In this document: positions 25,086 to 37,463 of the stretch, one piece after another | How positions within the stretch are numbered: position 1 is the first letter of the stretch | Layout: each line of letters begins with the position of its first letter | Source: Spirometra erinaceieuropaei | Taxonomy: Eukaryota; Platyhelminthes; Cestoda; Diphyllobothriidea; Diphyllobothriidae | Length of the DNA stretch: 64,000 nucleotides | Direction: 5' to 3' | NCBI GenBank assembly: GCA_902702965.1 | Contig: CACRXP010000634.1 | Span: 80,389 to 144,388 of the forward strand | Position numbers and translations under genes: made by a program | Notes under the pieces: model-generated | The model's input: only the letters and a program-made list of their open reading frames with translations | Databases searched by the model: none | Told to the model about the DNA's origin: nothing

Positions 25086-25750
25086 TTATTGAAGACATTC
25101 TTTGTAGTTAGCATCCAACAGACTCCTTTTCAAAAACCTGTTAAAGTCAGAAGACTGCATCTTGACTAATCCTAATAAAAAGGGGTCTACGCCTCTATAA
25201 GGACGTACAGTAGCACTTGTTGGTGAATTGAAAAATTGAATGGAAGATAGTCGAATCTTATTTGGTATGTTGATTTCCTTTCCCCAGTAAGTGAAATCGA
25301 GAGTCACCTCCAATGTCAACTCAGGTAGATCGAAGAACAAATATCCGACTGTTGTCCACAAGTTATTAAACGTTTGCGTCACGTATTCCTAATATATAAA
25401 ACACGTAAATGATCATAATGTGTGTGCGTTTTACCAAGTTCATTAGAGAGGATATAAACTGAAAAAAACCCTCCGTACTTATTATCTTACTTGTTTTTCA
25501 ATATGTAATTTGGCTTTGAGAAATGATGATTGACATGTGTACTGGAAATAGTTGGCGGGCGCTACGTCTCGAAGGAATATACATTTAAAATGAAGGGATG
25601 TGCAGTCTGTGAGAAATTTTAATCTCAAACGCGAATACGCCTGAAGGAAAATTTTTTTTTCAAACTGTGCATGATAAGCCTGGAGTACCAAATACTCAGC
25701 GACGTCGTTTAAGATGATATCGTAACCATTCCTCGGACATTCGGATACAC
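25086..25750 (-). CDS. Unrecognised multicopy secreted-protein family, copy 3 (exons A and B)
   Basis: Exon A is 25491-25750 (260 nt, one codon longer than in the other copies). It follows TTCTATTCCCAG in phase 1 and ends AAACAA before GTAAGA (phase 0). The intron is 102 bp. Exon B is 25086-25388 (303 nt with stop), after TATTAG. Both exons are open. Exon A shows SECPRNGYD, LNDVAEYLVLQAY, FKCIFLRD and YFQYTC. Exon B shows LTLEVTLDFTYWGKE, PNKIRLSSIQF, MQSSDFNRFLKRSLLD and a C-terminal ECLQ. It is the most diverged live-looking copy, yet every cysteine, phase and boundary is kept. The function is unknown and the first exon was not found. Confidence 0.75.
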
Positions 25751-26960
25751 CTGGGAATAGAAGGGTTTGAGAAATTATCAAAAAGATAAGTAAAATTGTT
25801 TTTTTAGTTTTTGGCTGCTACTTGCACGCTATAAACTTGATTTTTTATTGGGTACATCGTATTGTAATCGAAATACAGCTATGCATATATTGCTCCAAGT
25901 ATTATCTGCTATATATTTCATAGAATGCTGCAATTGTGAATGTTTAATACGAATTACTGTTTATAAAAAAACAGGCTTCCGTGCAATAAAACAAAATGGA
26001 AAGCATTATCAGAGGTTTCATTCCTTTGTCACATCAACGTGATTTTTCAATTGATATACTACTGCAGACTAAGAAACCAACGAGGCGAGCAGCAAAACTG
26101 TCGTAGTATCATTGGTCATGCGACTTGACGGTTGTGTTGACAGGTGTGCCGGACACAAGAAGCCAGCTTATGGAAATTTGCTCCTCCGTATATAAAATTC
26201 CACCATTTTATGACAACAAATATGACTGCGGCTCTCAAGCATAGTAGCACAGTTAGTTTTTTCGGGATATTGATGAGAATGTACAATGACAGGCAAACTG
26301 CACCTACCTGAGCCGGTCACGACAAAGCCAGATATACGAGCATGTTCATCGTCCTTCGAGAAAATATTTATGAAAGATAAAATAATGTACTTTGAAAAAC
26401 AAGGACGTAAATCCCAAGCTGGCACATTGATCACGAGGAATGCTTAATTACATATTTCGAACCTTGTGTGCGCAAATGAACCGTGCATGTCTGGTCATTC
26501 TACTCAAACATTTGCGTGGCATTCGTCAAATGCACCTTTTTCTTAAAACTACCCGCCTGTTTACGCATAGAGAAAGGCTATTTAGACAGTCCCCTAGCCA
26601 TTCAATTTGCCTAATAAATAAACACAGTAAATTTAAAAAATTGTATAAAAATATACTTGTGCAGTTTCTGCCGTTAAAATTAAAACCGCGTTTTTTCAAG
26701 GCAATAAAATCCTCCGTTCTACAGTGTTTGATATTTTACCAAACTAAGGGTCCTCTGTTATAATCTATTTGTGTAGGTTTTAATTGAGTGTTCTACGTGA
26801 ACATATAATGTCATGTTGCATCCTTCGAACATGAACTGCAAGTTTTTTTTCGCAAAATAACTGAAATCCATAGTGATAATCAAATCTTTGTGGCGTATTT
26901 GGCCATTGAAATATGCGACCGGTATGCTCAAACGTTTGCCAGCATAGTTACACTATCTCT
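25751..26960. other. Unassigned sequence upstream of family copy 3
   Basis: AT-rich, without recognised repeats. It should include or precede the signal-peptide exon of the 25-kb gene. The ORF at 26440-26763 (+) has a low-complexity, AT-driven look and I do not call it. Confidence 0.4.
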
Positions 26961-27240
26961 TTGCATGTGGCTCCATGGTAGAGCGTTAAACTCCATGACC
27001 AAAGATCCCGGGTTCGAATCTCAAGTGATCCACCCTTGGGGTTGGGTACGAATGGCTGATGACGGCTAATAAGCCAGAAATGGTCATTCCGGTCTCCCTT
27101 GTCTTTGTCGGCTCCCTCTCATCTATGTCTACTACTAATCGCTGTGCGACTGCCTGCGAGGGTTTACGTATTTGCCCCAAGGCACAACAGAACGAGCACG
27201 TTCCCTAACCTGATCGGTGAGCGCGTATCTGTCATAATTG
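26961..27240 (+). mobile_element. tRNA-derived SINE, copy 1 of a tandem pair
   Basis: It has a tRNA-like head: GTGGCTCCATGGTAGAGC (A-box region, one change from consensus), then GATCCCGGGTTCGAATCTC (B box). The body reads GGGGTTGGGTACGAATGG, then GGCTAATAAGCCAG and TCTCCCTTGTCTTTGTCGG. It ends ATCTGTCATAATTG. It is followed after about 30 bases by a second, better preserved copy. SINEs of this kind are transcribed by RNA polymerase III and moved by a partner LINE (established). Confidence 0.85.
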
Positions 27241-27269
27241 ATATTCCCGATCACGACCGACAGGATAAC

Positions 27270-27562
27270 GGGCCCGTGGCTCAATGGTAGAGCGTTAAAC
27301 TCCATGACCAAAGATCCCGGGTTCGAATCTCAAGTGATCCACACTTGGGGTTGGGTATGACTGGCTGATGACGGCTAATAAGCCAGAAATGGCCATTCCG
27401 GCCTCCCTTGTCTTTGTCGGCTCCATTTCATCTATGTCTACTACTAATCGCTGTGCGACTGCTTGCGAGGGTTTAAGAATGAGCCCAAAGGCACAACAGA
27501 ACGAGCATGTTCTGTAACCTGATCGGTGAGCGCGCATCTGTCATAATATATATATATATATT
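27270..27562 (+). mobile_element. tRNA-derived SINE, copy 2, best preserved
   Basis: It starts GGGCCCGTGGCTCAATGG. The A box TGGCTCAATGG (27277-27287) fits the pol III consensus, and the B box GGTTCGAATCT (27320-27330) is one base off. The D-arm pairing GCTC/GAGC is intact, but the T-arm and acceptor no longer pair, so it is not a tRNA gene. The body matches copy 1 with few differences. It ends in an (AT)n run at about 27545-27562, the probable SINE 3' tail. Confidence 0.88.
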
Positions 27563-28260
27563 ACATGTCCGAAAATGTGAATCAGGGATTTAGGCATTCG
27601 AGATAGTCAGTCGAACAACAATAAATTTGAAGGAGATTAAATTCACATCAATGATAAGTCAAAAAGCAAATGTGTTTTGTTGGTCGATATTTTATTTCCC
27701 TATCGAACTTTTCACTGCACATTTTTGGAAATGCATAAGCTCAAACTATTTGCAGTATACACACGTATATGTAGTGTCAAACACACTTGTTTGAGATTTT
27801 TAACGAGTGCGTAAATGTGTGTCTTTGTCCTTACGTACAATTTTGGATTTTATGAAGTCGCCCCATTAAAATGCCTTGTTAAAAGTCTAAATTCATTGCA
27901 AATTTGTTCGTATTCTCGAAGTTCCGAAAATTCATTTGAGTACTTCTAGGTCATCAGGAATATTAACGTTGGCGAAAAGAAGATGTTTTGACTGAATTTT
28001 ATGTGGCTGTTTACCAACGCACCCCTGCCAGAAAAATTAAACTATGTTTTTAATGTTCGTTATGGTACGAACCCTTATTTATTCGTTGTAGTGAAAACAA
28101 CAAGAAACGACTGACACGTTGCACACAAATATCCAGTTTTTGTGCGATTGCCAACTATGCAGTCAGAAGGATATTGTCACAATGGACTCGCCGATTTGAT
28201 CACTCATGGCAAAGGTTTTTATGGCCGAATTTGAGGAAACAGGATCGTAATATAATACCG
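27563..28260. other. Unassigned sequence
   Basis: No supported feature. Confidence 0.45.
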
Positions 28261-28261
28261 A

Positions 28262-28453
28262 TTGCTACGCGGTCGATATCTTCTACTGGCGGTTGGTAAC
28301 ACCGATAACAAAGATCTTTCAGCACGCAGCAGTGCTTGTTCGTGTTCCCTGCAGAGTCTGAGGCAGATAGAGACAATGATTTTCTTGATGTCCTCTTGCA
28401 CAGGTAAGAGTGTTTGTCTATCAAGCGCAGAGTGTTCCGAAAAAAATTCTGGA
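28262..28453 (-). CDS. Candidate internal exon of an unrecognised gene
   Basis: On the minus strand, after an acceptor-like TTTCATCCAG, an open frame reads FFSEHSALDRQTLLPV, QEDIKKIIVSICLRLC and REHEQALLRAERSLLSVL. It looks amphipathic-helical and coding. A possible donor (ATCGGTATTA) lies near 28262. The other strand is open too, so strand choice is uncertain. I do not recognise the protein. Confidence 0.25.
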
Positions 28454-28604
28454 TGAAACAATACGCTAATTTACACAGTTTTGTTCCTCGTTACATCAAA
28501 GACAATTTATTCCAGGGATTGGCGACTATGGTGAGACTCATCAGCTCACCTGAAACAATTAAACCAGAATGCTAACAACCGCGGAGCACATTTTGTGGGG
28601 ACGG

Positions 28605-29180
28605 TTGCCCTGATAGATTTATCCACTGAAGTATTGGAAAACGCACAGCAAATCGACTGCAGAAAAGAATGTTGTGTTCATGAGAATGCCTTTTTGCTGG
28701 GGAAGAAGCAATCGCACTAGTCAACCGATGGTTAACAACAACTCCTTTCGACAAATTTACGCGTGTGCATCACAAAATCTCCCCTTATAAGTTTAGGAGG
28801 TAAAGATAGACTACCGTTGGAGGCCAGATAAGTGAACCTTTACTCATTCACTCGCTACTCTAGAGCAGGAAACAGTGGCCGTACACCAAGACGCGTGGTA
28901 AAGAGGGTACGTTAACACATACCTATTTGCTTAGACAGAGGTGAGACCTAATCGACTACGAGTTTCATTTACGCACATTAAGTCGATGCGAGACAGCGCG
29001 TCAATGCCAAGGAACCATTTTAGATTGTCAGCCAGACGTCAGCGAGCTTCTAAAAATGTTAGCAACGGCTGAGGCAGTGGCTACACAGCTAGCGAATCGA
29101 GTGCTATGATGTCACAAAACGTGGATACAAGCGCTCCCTCTACCGTAGCCAACGCCCACCTCAAGTGATGGCACTACAGA
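28605..29180 (+). pseudogene. Penelope-like element family I, decayed 3' fragment
   Basis: It aligns base for base with 2690-3290: GATAGATTTATCC, then TTGTGTTCATGAGAATGCC, ACTACCGTTGGAGGCCA, CATTCACTCGCTAC and GGTAAAGAGGGTACG. It covers the RT C-terminus, GIY-YIG and part of the tail. Many frameshifts and stops make it much older than the copy at 2655-3560. Confidence 0.8.
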
Positions 29181-32100
29181 GATACAGTAATTCATTGTAA
29201 ATACTAATAGTCATGACGGGCCTTACCTTTAAATGAAATTATTTTTGCCAGTGTTTATGATATTACACTAACGGGATTTCGACAACAAAAAATGCAGTAG
29301 ATCGGTTTTCAGTCATTCTTTATCTTTATGCAAATCTTTTGCGTTGAGATAAATTGAGAACCAATTTAGTTTAATCTGTTTTGTAGGTTTATGGTCTATA
29401 AAATGTTTTTGTCTAGGAATTGCCACTACTTCGATGCGACATAAAAAGACCTTTGTTTTGCGGAAGTGCATGCGCGTTGGGCGCGTAAAAGGTGTGCCCC
29501 ATTCTGTACCTCCCGGAAATATGTTCTTCCACCAAGCATTTTACAGTGATTCTTTACATGTTGATGTCGTAATTATTTTCTTTCTTAGGCACAGACGTCC
29601 TCGAAAATGGCAGCTGACAGAAGCCTGTGGACATTTTCAGTTTTTAAATAAAGTGAAATGTCCTCCTCACCTTATATGCTCATTTTCGACCTCACAGGAA
29701 CACGGGAGACAGAAGCCCACGGAAAGTGCTATTTCCAGAAGCATTTTAATTTCGAAATTTATGTCCACAATGTTGCATATTTTCCAGGCATTTCTTAAAG
29801 GCCACCATTAAGTAATGTTGATGTGCCAATATTTGAAAAATGTTTATTACCAGAAATGTCTGCATTTCTGGACGATGATGATCGGAAAGCGACTTCTTGA
29901 TGATAATACTGTCTCAACTTGCTATTTCAAAGAGATAAGCCCACCAAGATTCAATAATTCAGACATGCGTCCTTTTCCAAGGAAAGCCTCGGGGACCTAG
30001 TTGTCTTATTAGAATAAGGCAATATCGATTTTACTAATTTCGTAGGTCTGATGTCCGACTTTATTTTTTCTCCTCAGAAGAAAGTATCACGCAATGTTAT
30101 TATTTTACTAAAAATGCTGAGTCCTTTCTAGGACGTTTCTGGATGTCCCTGTGGTAAAGTTAACTTAAACAACGAATCAGTATGTCCCTTTTTCTGTTCC
30201 CTGTATGAAGACGGTGGCATTTCCGCAAATACTGCAGACTCTCCCTGTTCGTGCTTAGCGACGTTGCAATATCGCCAACCTACCTCTCAAAAATTTTAGC
30301 AAGCTAGAAGATCTACAAAAAGTTAGTTAATTAAAACAACTAATTCCTTATGTAAAGGCTGCCGGATAGGAAATCATGTAGCAACGAGCCAGGAACGTAG
30401 GTGTTTTTATGAAATATCTCGCTTTGATAATGCGAAAATGTTAGATTTTGCAGCAAAAAACCGCTAAGTATACTATCTATTCAGGTCTGTAAAAAGGAAC
30501 AGTTTATCTGTAAGATAGTCCAGAGATTAAACTGGCGTCAGACTGTAGTTTTATGTGCAGACAAGACTTTACTCCGATTGCATCAACAGTTCTCCGTTGC
30601 TTTTGTAACTGAAGAGGGAAATAAAGTCCAATATCGTTAACGTCCTGTATAAGGCAGACATCTGCTTTTCTGCGTTAAGCGGTTCTCGAACGGATGAACA
30701 AGCTATAATCCTTTCGCGAAAAACGGCATAAGGGGCATGCTTTTCATTCCCTACTAACGTAATCAACTTTCTCATTTGTCTAATTGGACGCTTAGTATTA
30801 AGAGAAGGCTCTAACCCTTTTGCATCAGAGTCATTGAATTGATACATTCGACCACGCTGCGGCTCAGAGTTAAAGTTTCTAATATTGCAGTCGTGGACTC
30901 CTGTATTTTGGAAAGAACATTTTCGTTATCACCAATAACGCGCTATACATAGTAAGGCAGTAACAGAGGGCATCTTTAAAAGCCTAGTATCTGGTTATGT
31001 CTTCGTCAGCCATATTGATTGCAGCAACGAAAATGACAATGATTATCTACTTCTTTGCAACCAAAGCCTTCGTAAACGCTTTGTCAATATCGTCTGTAGT
31101 CTATATTCTGCGTTACTGAGTGAATGGTTGTTGATTTTATTTACGTATCTTGACTGCCGTCAGTATTAGAGTGTGTTTGCGTAAGTATAAATAATGTCTA
31201 AATGTTTTTATTAATGTTAGCGATGAAACAGTGTCGAATTTTGTCGAGTTTAGAGGATGCGACCTGACAATTGGCAAAATTGCATTGCAGTGACACCTTT
31301 TAAGTTACTAAGACAGGATCTACGCGAAAGTTTATATTCAAGCAAAAGAGTCAATAACAGATGTAATGTCCCCAACGCAGTCGTTCAGACCTATGTACAA
31401 TACGTTTTAAAGCCTTTCGGCCGATTGTGCACGCGTCTTGCATGTTCCTCTCAAACACTCCCCGAATTATTATCAAACAAAGCTAGTTTGTTTGTTCCGC
31501 CGGAAGACGTATGTTGAATTTGCTTTTCCATTGGGCATCGGAAAGTATGCCGGCATACATTTAGCTATGTTTCTTTTAACAAAGGATAATGCAGCTTCCA
31601 TTTGTCGTTCTGAGGGGTTTAAAAATGCTGCGCGGTTCTGAGAAGGACAGGTGATTCCCGAGCACAGCAGTGCTATATTAGTTAAATCGCTTTTAAATGG
31701 GCTAAAAATAAACAACTAAACGCAGGTGAGGTCATAGACAGAATGCTTGACTATATTCTCAATGAGACGAGACGTAAGTTGAAGTTCCAAGCCATGTAAT
31801 CACATCGCTTTCAAAACCAAACACAACGAAATTTATGTCCGGAGGGTTCAGAATCCCCAAGTGTTCGGCCCTTAAGCAATATAGTGTTTAAGCAATTAAG
31901 GATCCTTGACAATGTCTTTCTATTGCCAAATGGTTTACAAAAACGAGTGTACGGCATACATTGATACGTTTTCACACACAAAGAGAAAACCTATGTGGAA
32001 AATATCGTCCAACGCCATCCGGGCTCTTTTTGTATGATAGCGCGATGGGAATGCCATATGTCATGCGCTGTTTTTACGATAGCGAGATTATGTGCTGCAT

Positions 32101-32673
32101 TAGACAGTGTATCGATCTGCACTAACAAGTAACCACACAATGATTAATCAAAGACTCAGTTTTGCAGCGCTCGTACCACTATGAGAATGCCATATGTTTT
32201 GCAATGCAGATGGTCCTGTAAGGGACTGCAACGTGACCTTTGTACAGCCAGTATGTTGTCGTCATAGTTAATGAGGGAAGCATGGTCGTCACCGGGAACC
32301 GTGGCTGTAATATTTTCCAGGTAACAAAGAGACAAAACAAGAAGCAATCCACTCCCTGTCCAAAAGCCTGTCGGTCATTAAGTCATCTTTAATGCACAAG
32401 AACCCAATCACTTACCTGTATCAAAGATCAACTTTTAAATCGTGTGCGCTCAAAAACGACGTTTTTTCTGGAATATTGTAATAATGAATTTATAGGACGA
32501 CGTTAAAATTAATGTCAAGGCAGGATATCAGTGGTAAATTCGCGTCCCAGGTCTACGAATCCGCCACAGTTTTGAGCTGGCTGCAAGCTTCCTTCCGGAG
32601 TTGCTATGAGCTGCAGCCTAACGCTAGTCTGATCTAGCGGACAACATCAGTTCAAATAACTATACAATACGGA
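29181..32673. other. Unassigned sequence
   Basis: About 3.5 kb. The 125-codon frame at 29434-29811 (+) and the frames at 31257-31641 lack splice context and a recognisable family, so I do not call them genes. No repeat matches seen. Confidence 0.4.
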
Positions 32674-35325
32674 GAGGAGACATAGATAGTCAAAAACTTA
32701 GGCGGCGAACCAGAATCCCCGCCACCGTAATCAGCATACATGTCATGCTATGAGCACGAAAACTAAGATAGAGCAGCCACAACATGTCTGAACGTTGCGT
32801 GAGACTGTATCGACAGGTCAACTCGATAATATATGGAAACATTCGACATTTTGTTCTGCCAAAATTAATCTGAACAAGCACGGCCCAAATTCCTCCGATG
32901 TTTTCAGAGCAAGTGTATTTATAAGCTTAAAAGCTTAGTCTTTGTCTTCGGAAAAATAATCCTACTATGAATTAGAGAATAGTTATGGTTTAGGTCCACT
33001 TACTAAATAGGTCTGACACAAAACAAAACCCGCTCCGCCTGTGAGTCACATTCTTAATCACCTACTCAGGAGCTTGAGATCGTTTACTTATTTGGCGTGG
33101 CAACAATTCGTGTTAAATGACGGTGGTGGTTCAAAGCTGTCCCGTAGCAGTCCACGCTGACCTGCCAGACAAGCCGATCGACAACCACGTCAACTCAGAA
33201 AGCCACTCACTTATTCATCTCTAAAAGCCCTGCTAATATCAATTTAAGCAAACTCGTCTCAAATTTTCCCGATGGCCTCTGGGTGAGTGCAGTAAGAATT
33301 TTAAGGGTTTATCTATCTCTCAAAAAGGGCTCTCGCGTTTATGGTTCATCTGATAGACAATCCAGTCTTATGCCGTCTCTCTTACATGTCATCGAAATGT
33401 TGACCAGACCGAATTCTGTCTTAGACGGTCAAACGGTCATTGTGTAATTAAGCTGCTTACCCACTTCAGATCGTTTTCAGTAAATAAAGGTAATTTGATC
33501 GTAGAAGAAAGAAATGAGCGTAGATATATGGTCTGTCTTGGATACTTAGTATCCAGATTACGTAGGTTCGGAAGAACACCGGTTTTTACGGACACATTTA
33601 TGAATAGGAAGGCACAATCGCTGGGACAAAAGCTTGATTGGCCTGAAGTTGCATGTTCCACATTGGACACATCATCAGAGACAATAGCTGCTCCTGCTCG
33701 TTCAAAAACAAGGGACCTGACTTTTTAGAGGATGCGTTTTTTATGCTACTACCTACCTATGCATATTCGCGGTTACCGGCGGTCACTAGGGATCGATGCA
33801 TTTGGTGTGATGACTGTATGATGCCAACATTCGTGTAGTTATTTACAGCAATTTCACCACGCGCATTGGGTGTTGGCGTGATGACTTCTCAACCATATGA
33901 TCCCATTACCCTGCCGTTGGTAATATTCTTCACTTTTGGGCTCCCGCGTGGCTAATAAATTCGGCAGAGCAAAGTCACTGTACCGAGTATGGAAGTGCAA
34001 AATCAGCGCACATGTTCATAAAATAGGGACTAGTTAACCATGACTAAAACAACGTACGCGGTTGTCAACTCTTGCTAGAATTTTGACCTCGTCAAATTTG
34101 AATTTTTAGCCGGATCTCGTCCTATGAACCGTAACTTGAGAGCTGGCGTCATTTATCCGCACTGCTGCAGGATGTCCGGTTACTCGCGTTCGGATGTCTC
34201 TTTCGGTTTCTCCCTACGTATTCTTTTCATCCAGGACTTCACCAGATCCGATAAACAACTCGAAACGTTTCTTGCCGTGGCTTGATGGTTGCTTCCGGCA
34301 TGTGTGCTATTCCACTCCCAAAATGGTGCAAGAAAGCGCTCGACAGTATCCGAAGCGTTTTTGACATCGGGAAGCACGCACGCCCAAGCTAGCATACTGT
34401 CTTCGAAATAAAATTCGCGACGCCTTCCCCTGCCTGTAAGCAGTTGCGGACTTATTCCAAAATCCGCCTTCTCGAGGCGTACATGAATACAATAGTAAAA
34501 AATCTTCACGTTTTTATTGGGAGTGGCTGTTATCTGGCCTTTGTGAAAATGCCATTAGTGCCAAGTCATGAAGAAAACATTCAGCCTTGATGTCGGAACT
34601 TCAGTCATTAAGTCCATGCCTGAGCGGCCTTGGTAGTTTGCTGGGATTTCCTCGATGTACGAAGCACCCTTATTAACAACAAGCACTTTTGAATTTGTGA
34701 ACCTCCGCAAACAAGCTAAATGCGTTAAGTCAAAATAAGTATTGAAACTCCTATCAACATCAAATCGTTAAAAAATTGACAGCCAAACAAGATTTGGCTG
34801 TTTCTATGGATGCTCAATTTATAGTGCCATCCTTTTTATTATACAATTCGATGTTTTTCATAACTGCTTTGTGAAGCTTATTGTATACTTATACTAGCAG
34901 ATGCATTTATTGTCCCGATCTCGTTTTGCCTTATGTTCAGTTTGCGGGTTGTTATTAGTGTAAAAGCAGGCAACCTGATTATTTTTGTGTAACCGTTCAT
35001 AGGCCAGCATTCATTTTTGACGTCTCACTTTTGCTTGTATGTAACAATTTGCCGCCGGCTGAATTACTAAGATTTAAACCTCCCAGCCTTAATTATTATC
35101 ACGATGTAGGTTAGTTTGCGAGGCAGCTCTTTGTATCCTTCATGCCTTTTGAACTAGGAATCTTAAATTGTTGAAAAATGATATTTGACCCCTTTTACTA
35201 ACACACATTAAGTAACCTTTTAGCGATGGGTTAACATTCAGTGATACCTCCGGATCCCTTTGCATTAACATTTAACCAAAACACTGTGCAAATATCCTTG
35301 AATATAGAAAATAACTGTTAAATAA
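32674..35325. repeat. 2.65-kb dispersed direct repeat, copy 2
   Basis: Colinear with 19365-22025 and in the same orientation. The copies share a perfect 114-base start (32674-32787). Homology ends after TGAATATAGAAAATAA. The centre holds a family II PLE relic (33605-34450). Sharp ends at both copies suggest a defined unit. Confidence 0.85.
33605..34450 (-). pseudogene. Penelope-like element family II relic inside repeat copy 2
   Basis: It matches 20279-21130. Minus-strand remnants include KNASDTVERFLAPF and NHQATARNVSS, equivalent to KNVSEAVGRLLAQL at 52.9 kb. The tail keeps CTGATGA (minus strand, 33672-33678) and GGCCTGAAG at the expected place. Not translatable as a whole. Confidence 0.7.
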
Positions 35326-36247
35326 TTATTTTGGGAGAACTAATTAAATGATCATTTGAAAACGATATCGATACTGTATGAATTTCGGACACTATGCTGG
35401 TTGGCACACACATTTTGCTCGATGAAAGCTTAAGTTGTGTCTGGCCGGACACAGGAATAGTAACATTCTCTCGCCCATTATAAGCGGCCTTTCCTTAAAT
35501 GCCAGAAGAATTTATCAACTTAAAAATTGGCGCTTATCATAAGATAAATACTACACTATCTCAAATTGTATTGGAACTCAACGTAGGTTTAACAATTACT
35601 TTAAAATTATGTATATTTTCGCAAGAAATCTAATTATATGATCTAACCAACGTTTTGGCTTTGTAAGTGTTAGCCAAATTGTGTCCTCAACTAGGATTTT
35701 ATTTCAAAGATCTACGTCAAAATGGCAATTTGACTTAGGTTTAGTAAAAAAGATTAAAAAGCAATGACTTACCGACTTACAAAGGTACTTAGTTTAGATG
35801 CACAAGACAATATACAGAATTTAAATTAAGAACAATAACAGTGGGATTACTATGCGGCATCTCAGATCGCGCTTCGCAAAGACAAAGTACACCACGTATC
35901 CAAAATCACAGAACTGGAGGTCATTGTATGAACACTTTTGATGATTCCGCATACAATAACTTCAACTCTTCCAGTGCGTGAATAAAATCATTTGTGTTTG
36001 TGTCTTTTTAGGCGTAACAAATAAACCTCATGTCTCTGTGAAAAATTTAACAAGGATTTATTTTATTTCGTTTCCGATGGACAAATGTATATTAACTTAT
36101 AACTCTTAGCTTTTAGGATGTGGATCTGACTCAGCAGTGACGCAAAAAGGTCAATGTTTGCATCTTATATCATTCTAGGAGATGGGCTTTAAATTGGCCC
36201 AAATATAACGATCAAAAATAATGCGCATAAGCAAGGACTTTCAGGCA
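35326..36247. other. Unassigned sequence
   Basis: AT-rich, no supported feature. Confidence 0.45.
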
Positions 36248-36440
36248 CAGAGTTCGAGCCTCGTGTGTTTCACAATATGGGGTTGGGTATGTCTGGCTGA
36301 GGACGGCTAATAAGCCAGAAATGGACATTCCAGTCTCCCTTGTCTTTGTCGGTATGACCATTCTGCTGGCTGACGAATGCTAATAAACCAGAAATGGCCA
36401 CTCTGGTTTCCCTCATCCTTGTCGGTGATGTCATTCTGTA
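36248..36440 (+). mobile_element. SINE fragment with internally duplicated body
   Basis: It contains TTCGAGCCTCG, GGGGTTGGGTATG and GGCTAATAAGCCAGAAATGG from the SINE body, then repeats that body once more at about 36368-36432 (GCTAATAAACCAGAAATGG, CATCCTTGTCGG). The tRNA-like head is mostly missing. It marks the left edge of the larger duplicated unit also found at 41706. Confidence 0.75.
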
Positions 36441-36458
36441 TTGAGTTTTATCTGATGA

Positions 36459-37463
36459 ATTGTACATTAGATATGCTAGCTCATGAAATGTCAACCAACA
36501 TTTCGAAATACCTTCTCCTTTCGAAAAGATCAATTAAGTAGTGTTGTAAAACTAATCATGATTCAGTTAAAATATATAATGATCCAGTTACCTCAGCGTG
36601 TCGGCTTTCGAAAGAACTTATTTTCGGCTGCATGCAAGATCTATACTCTGCAAAAAATGACGTCTTAATTAGCATGCACTTTTCTCATTGATTTTCGATG
36701 CCCTTAAAAAATTCAATTAGATTCCATAGAAAGCATGTATAAAAATATTCATTCGTTTGCTTATTCGGTAGAAAATCACGTTTTCTTTTAATTTCATACT
36801 CAAAAAAGCGTATAATTCGGTTTTAAGAAACTTTTCTAATTCCCGAATAATTTTGAACCCCACCTGCTGTTACACTTACATTTAGGGTTTCAAAACTACA
36901 AGCTATATATTTTCCGTGCACGGAAAACCATGCATTTCTCTACGGTGTTAAGAGAAGACCATATGAGGTTCATAAAATTAGGCAGTGAATTTGAGCAATT
37001 TTGTTAACTTTACAAGCCACATTCATAAATGCAGATACAAGACGTTTCATGAACGGCCATTTAACGGTATTAGAAAATCTCACAATAAGAAACTTTTTGA
37101 AAACGAATTATCCTCTTCTTTTGAGTATGAGATTGGACGACTGTGTGATTTATTACCGAATAAGTAAAAGAAAGAATAATTTTATTCATGTTTTCCATAA
37201 AATATAATTTAATTTTCAGGGGCATCGAAAATCAATGAGAAAATTGCAAACTACATAAGTAGTCATGTTTTGCAGAGTATTGATCATGCATGCAGCAGCA
37301 AATAAGTTCGTTCGAAAGCCGACACGCTGAGGTAACGTGATCATTATTTATTTTTATTGAATCATGATTAGTTTTACGACACTACATAATTTATCTTTTC
37401 GAAAGGAGAACGCATTTCGAAATTTTGGTTGACATTTCGTGATTTAGCCCATCTACTGTAATT
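36459..37463. mobile_element. Foldback (long inverted repeat) element, copy A
   Basis: The outer 400 bases on each side are inverted repeats. For example, 36479-36560 (TCATGAAATGTCAACC, CTCCTTTCGAAAAGATC, AAAACTAATCATGATTCA) is the reverse complement of 37365-37445, and TTTTCTCATTGATTTTCGATG at 36682 has its complement near 37215-37235. The centre (about 36860-37050) is unique. There is no transposase frame. The structure fits a non-autonomous foldback or MITE-like DNA transposon. Confidence 0.8.

Noticed and set aside
27277..27330. tRNA gene
   Set aside because: A and B boxes and the D-arm are present, but the T-arm and acceptor do not pair, and the head continues into a SINE body.
29434..30000. 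125- and 61-codon plus-strand frames
   Set aside because: No splice context, paralogue or recognisable motif.
32156..32365. Possible signal-peptide exon (minus strand, hydrophobic start)
   Set aside because: The acceptor and a nearby upstream donor would leave an intron of about 50 bases. The rest of the frame looks random and no copy exists elsewhere in the window.
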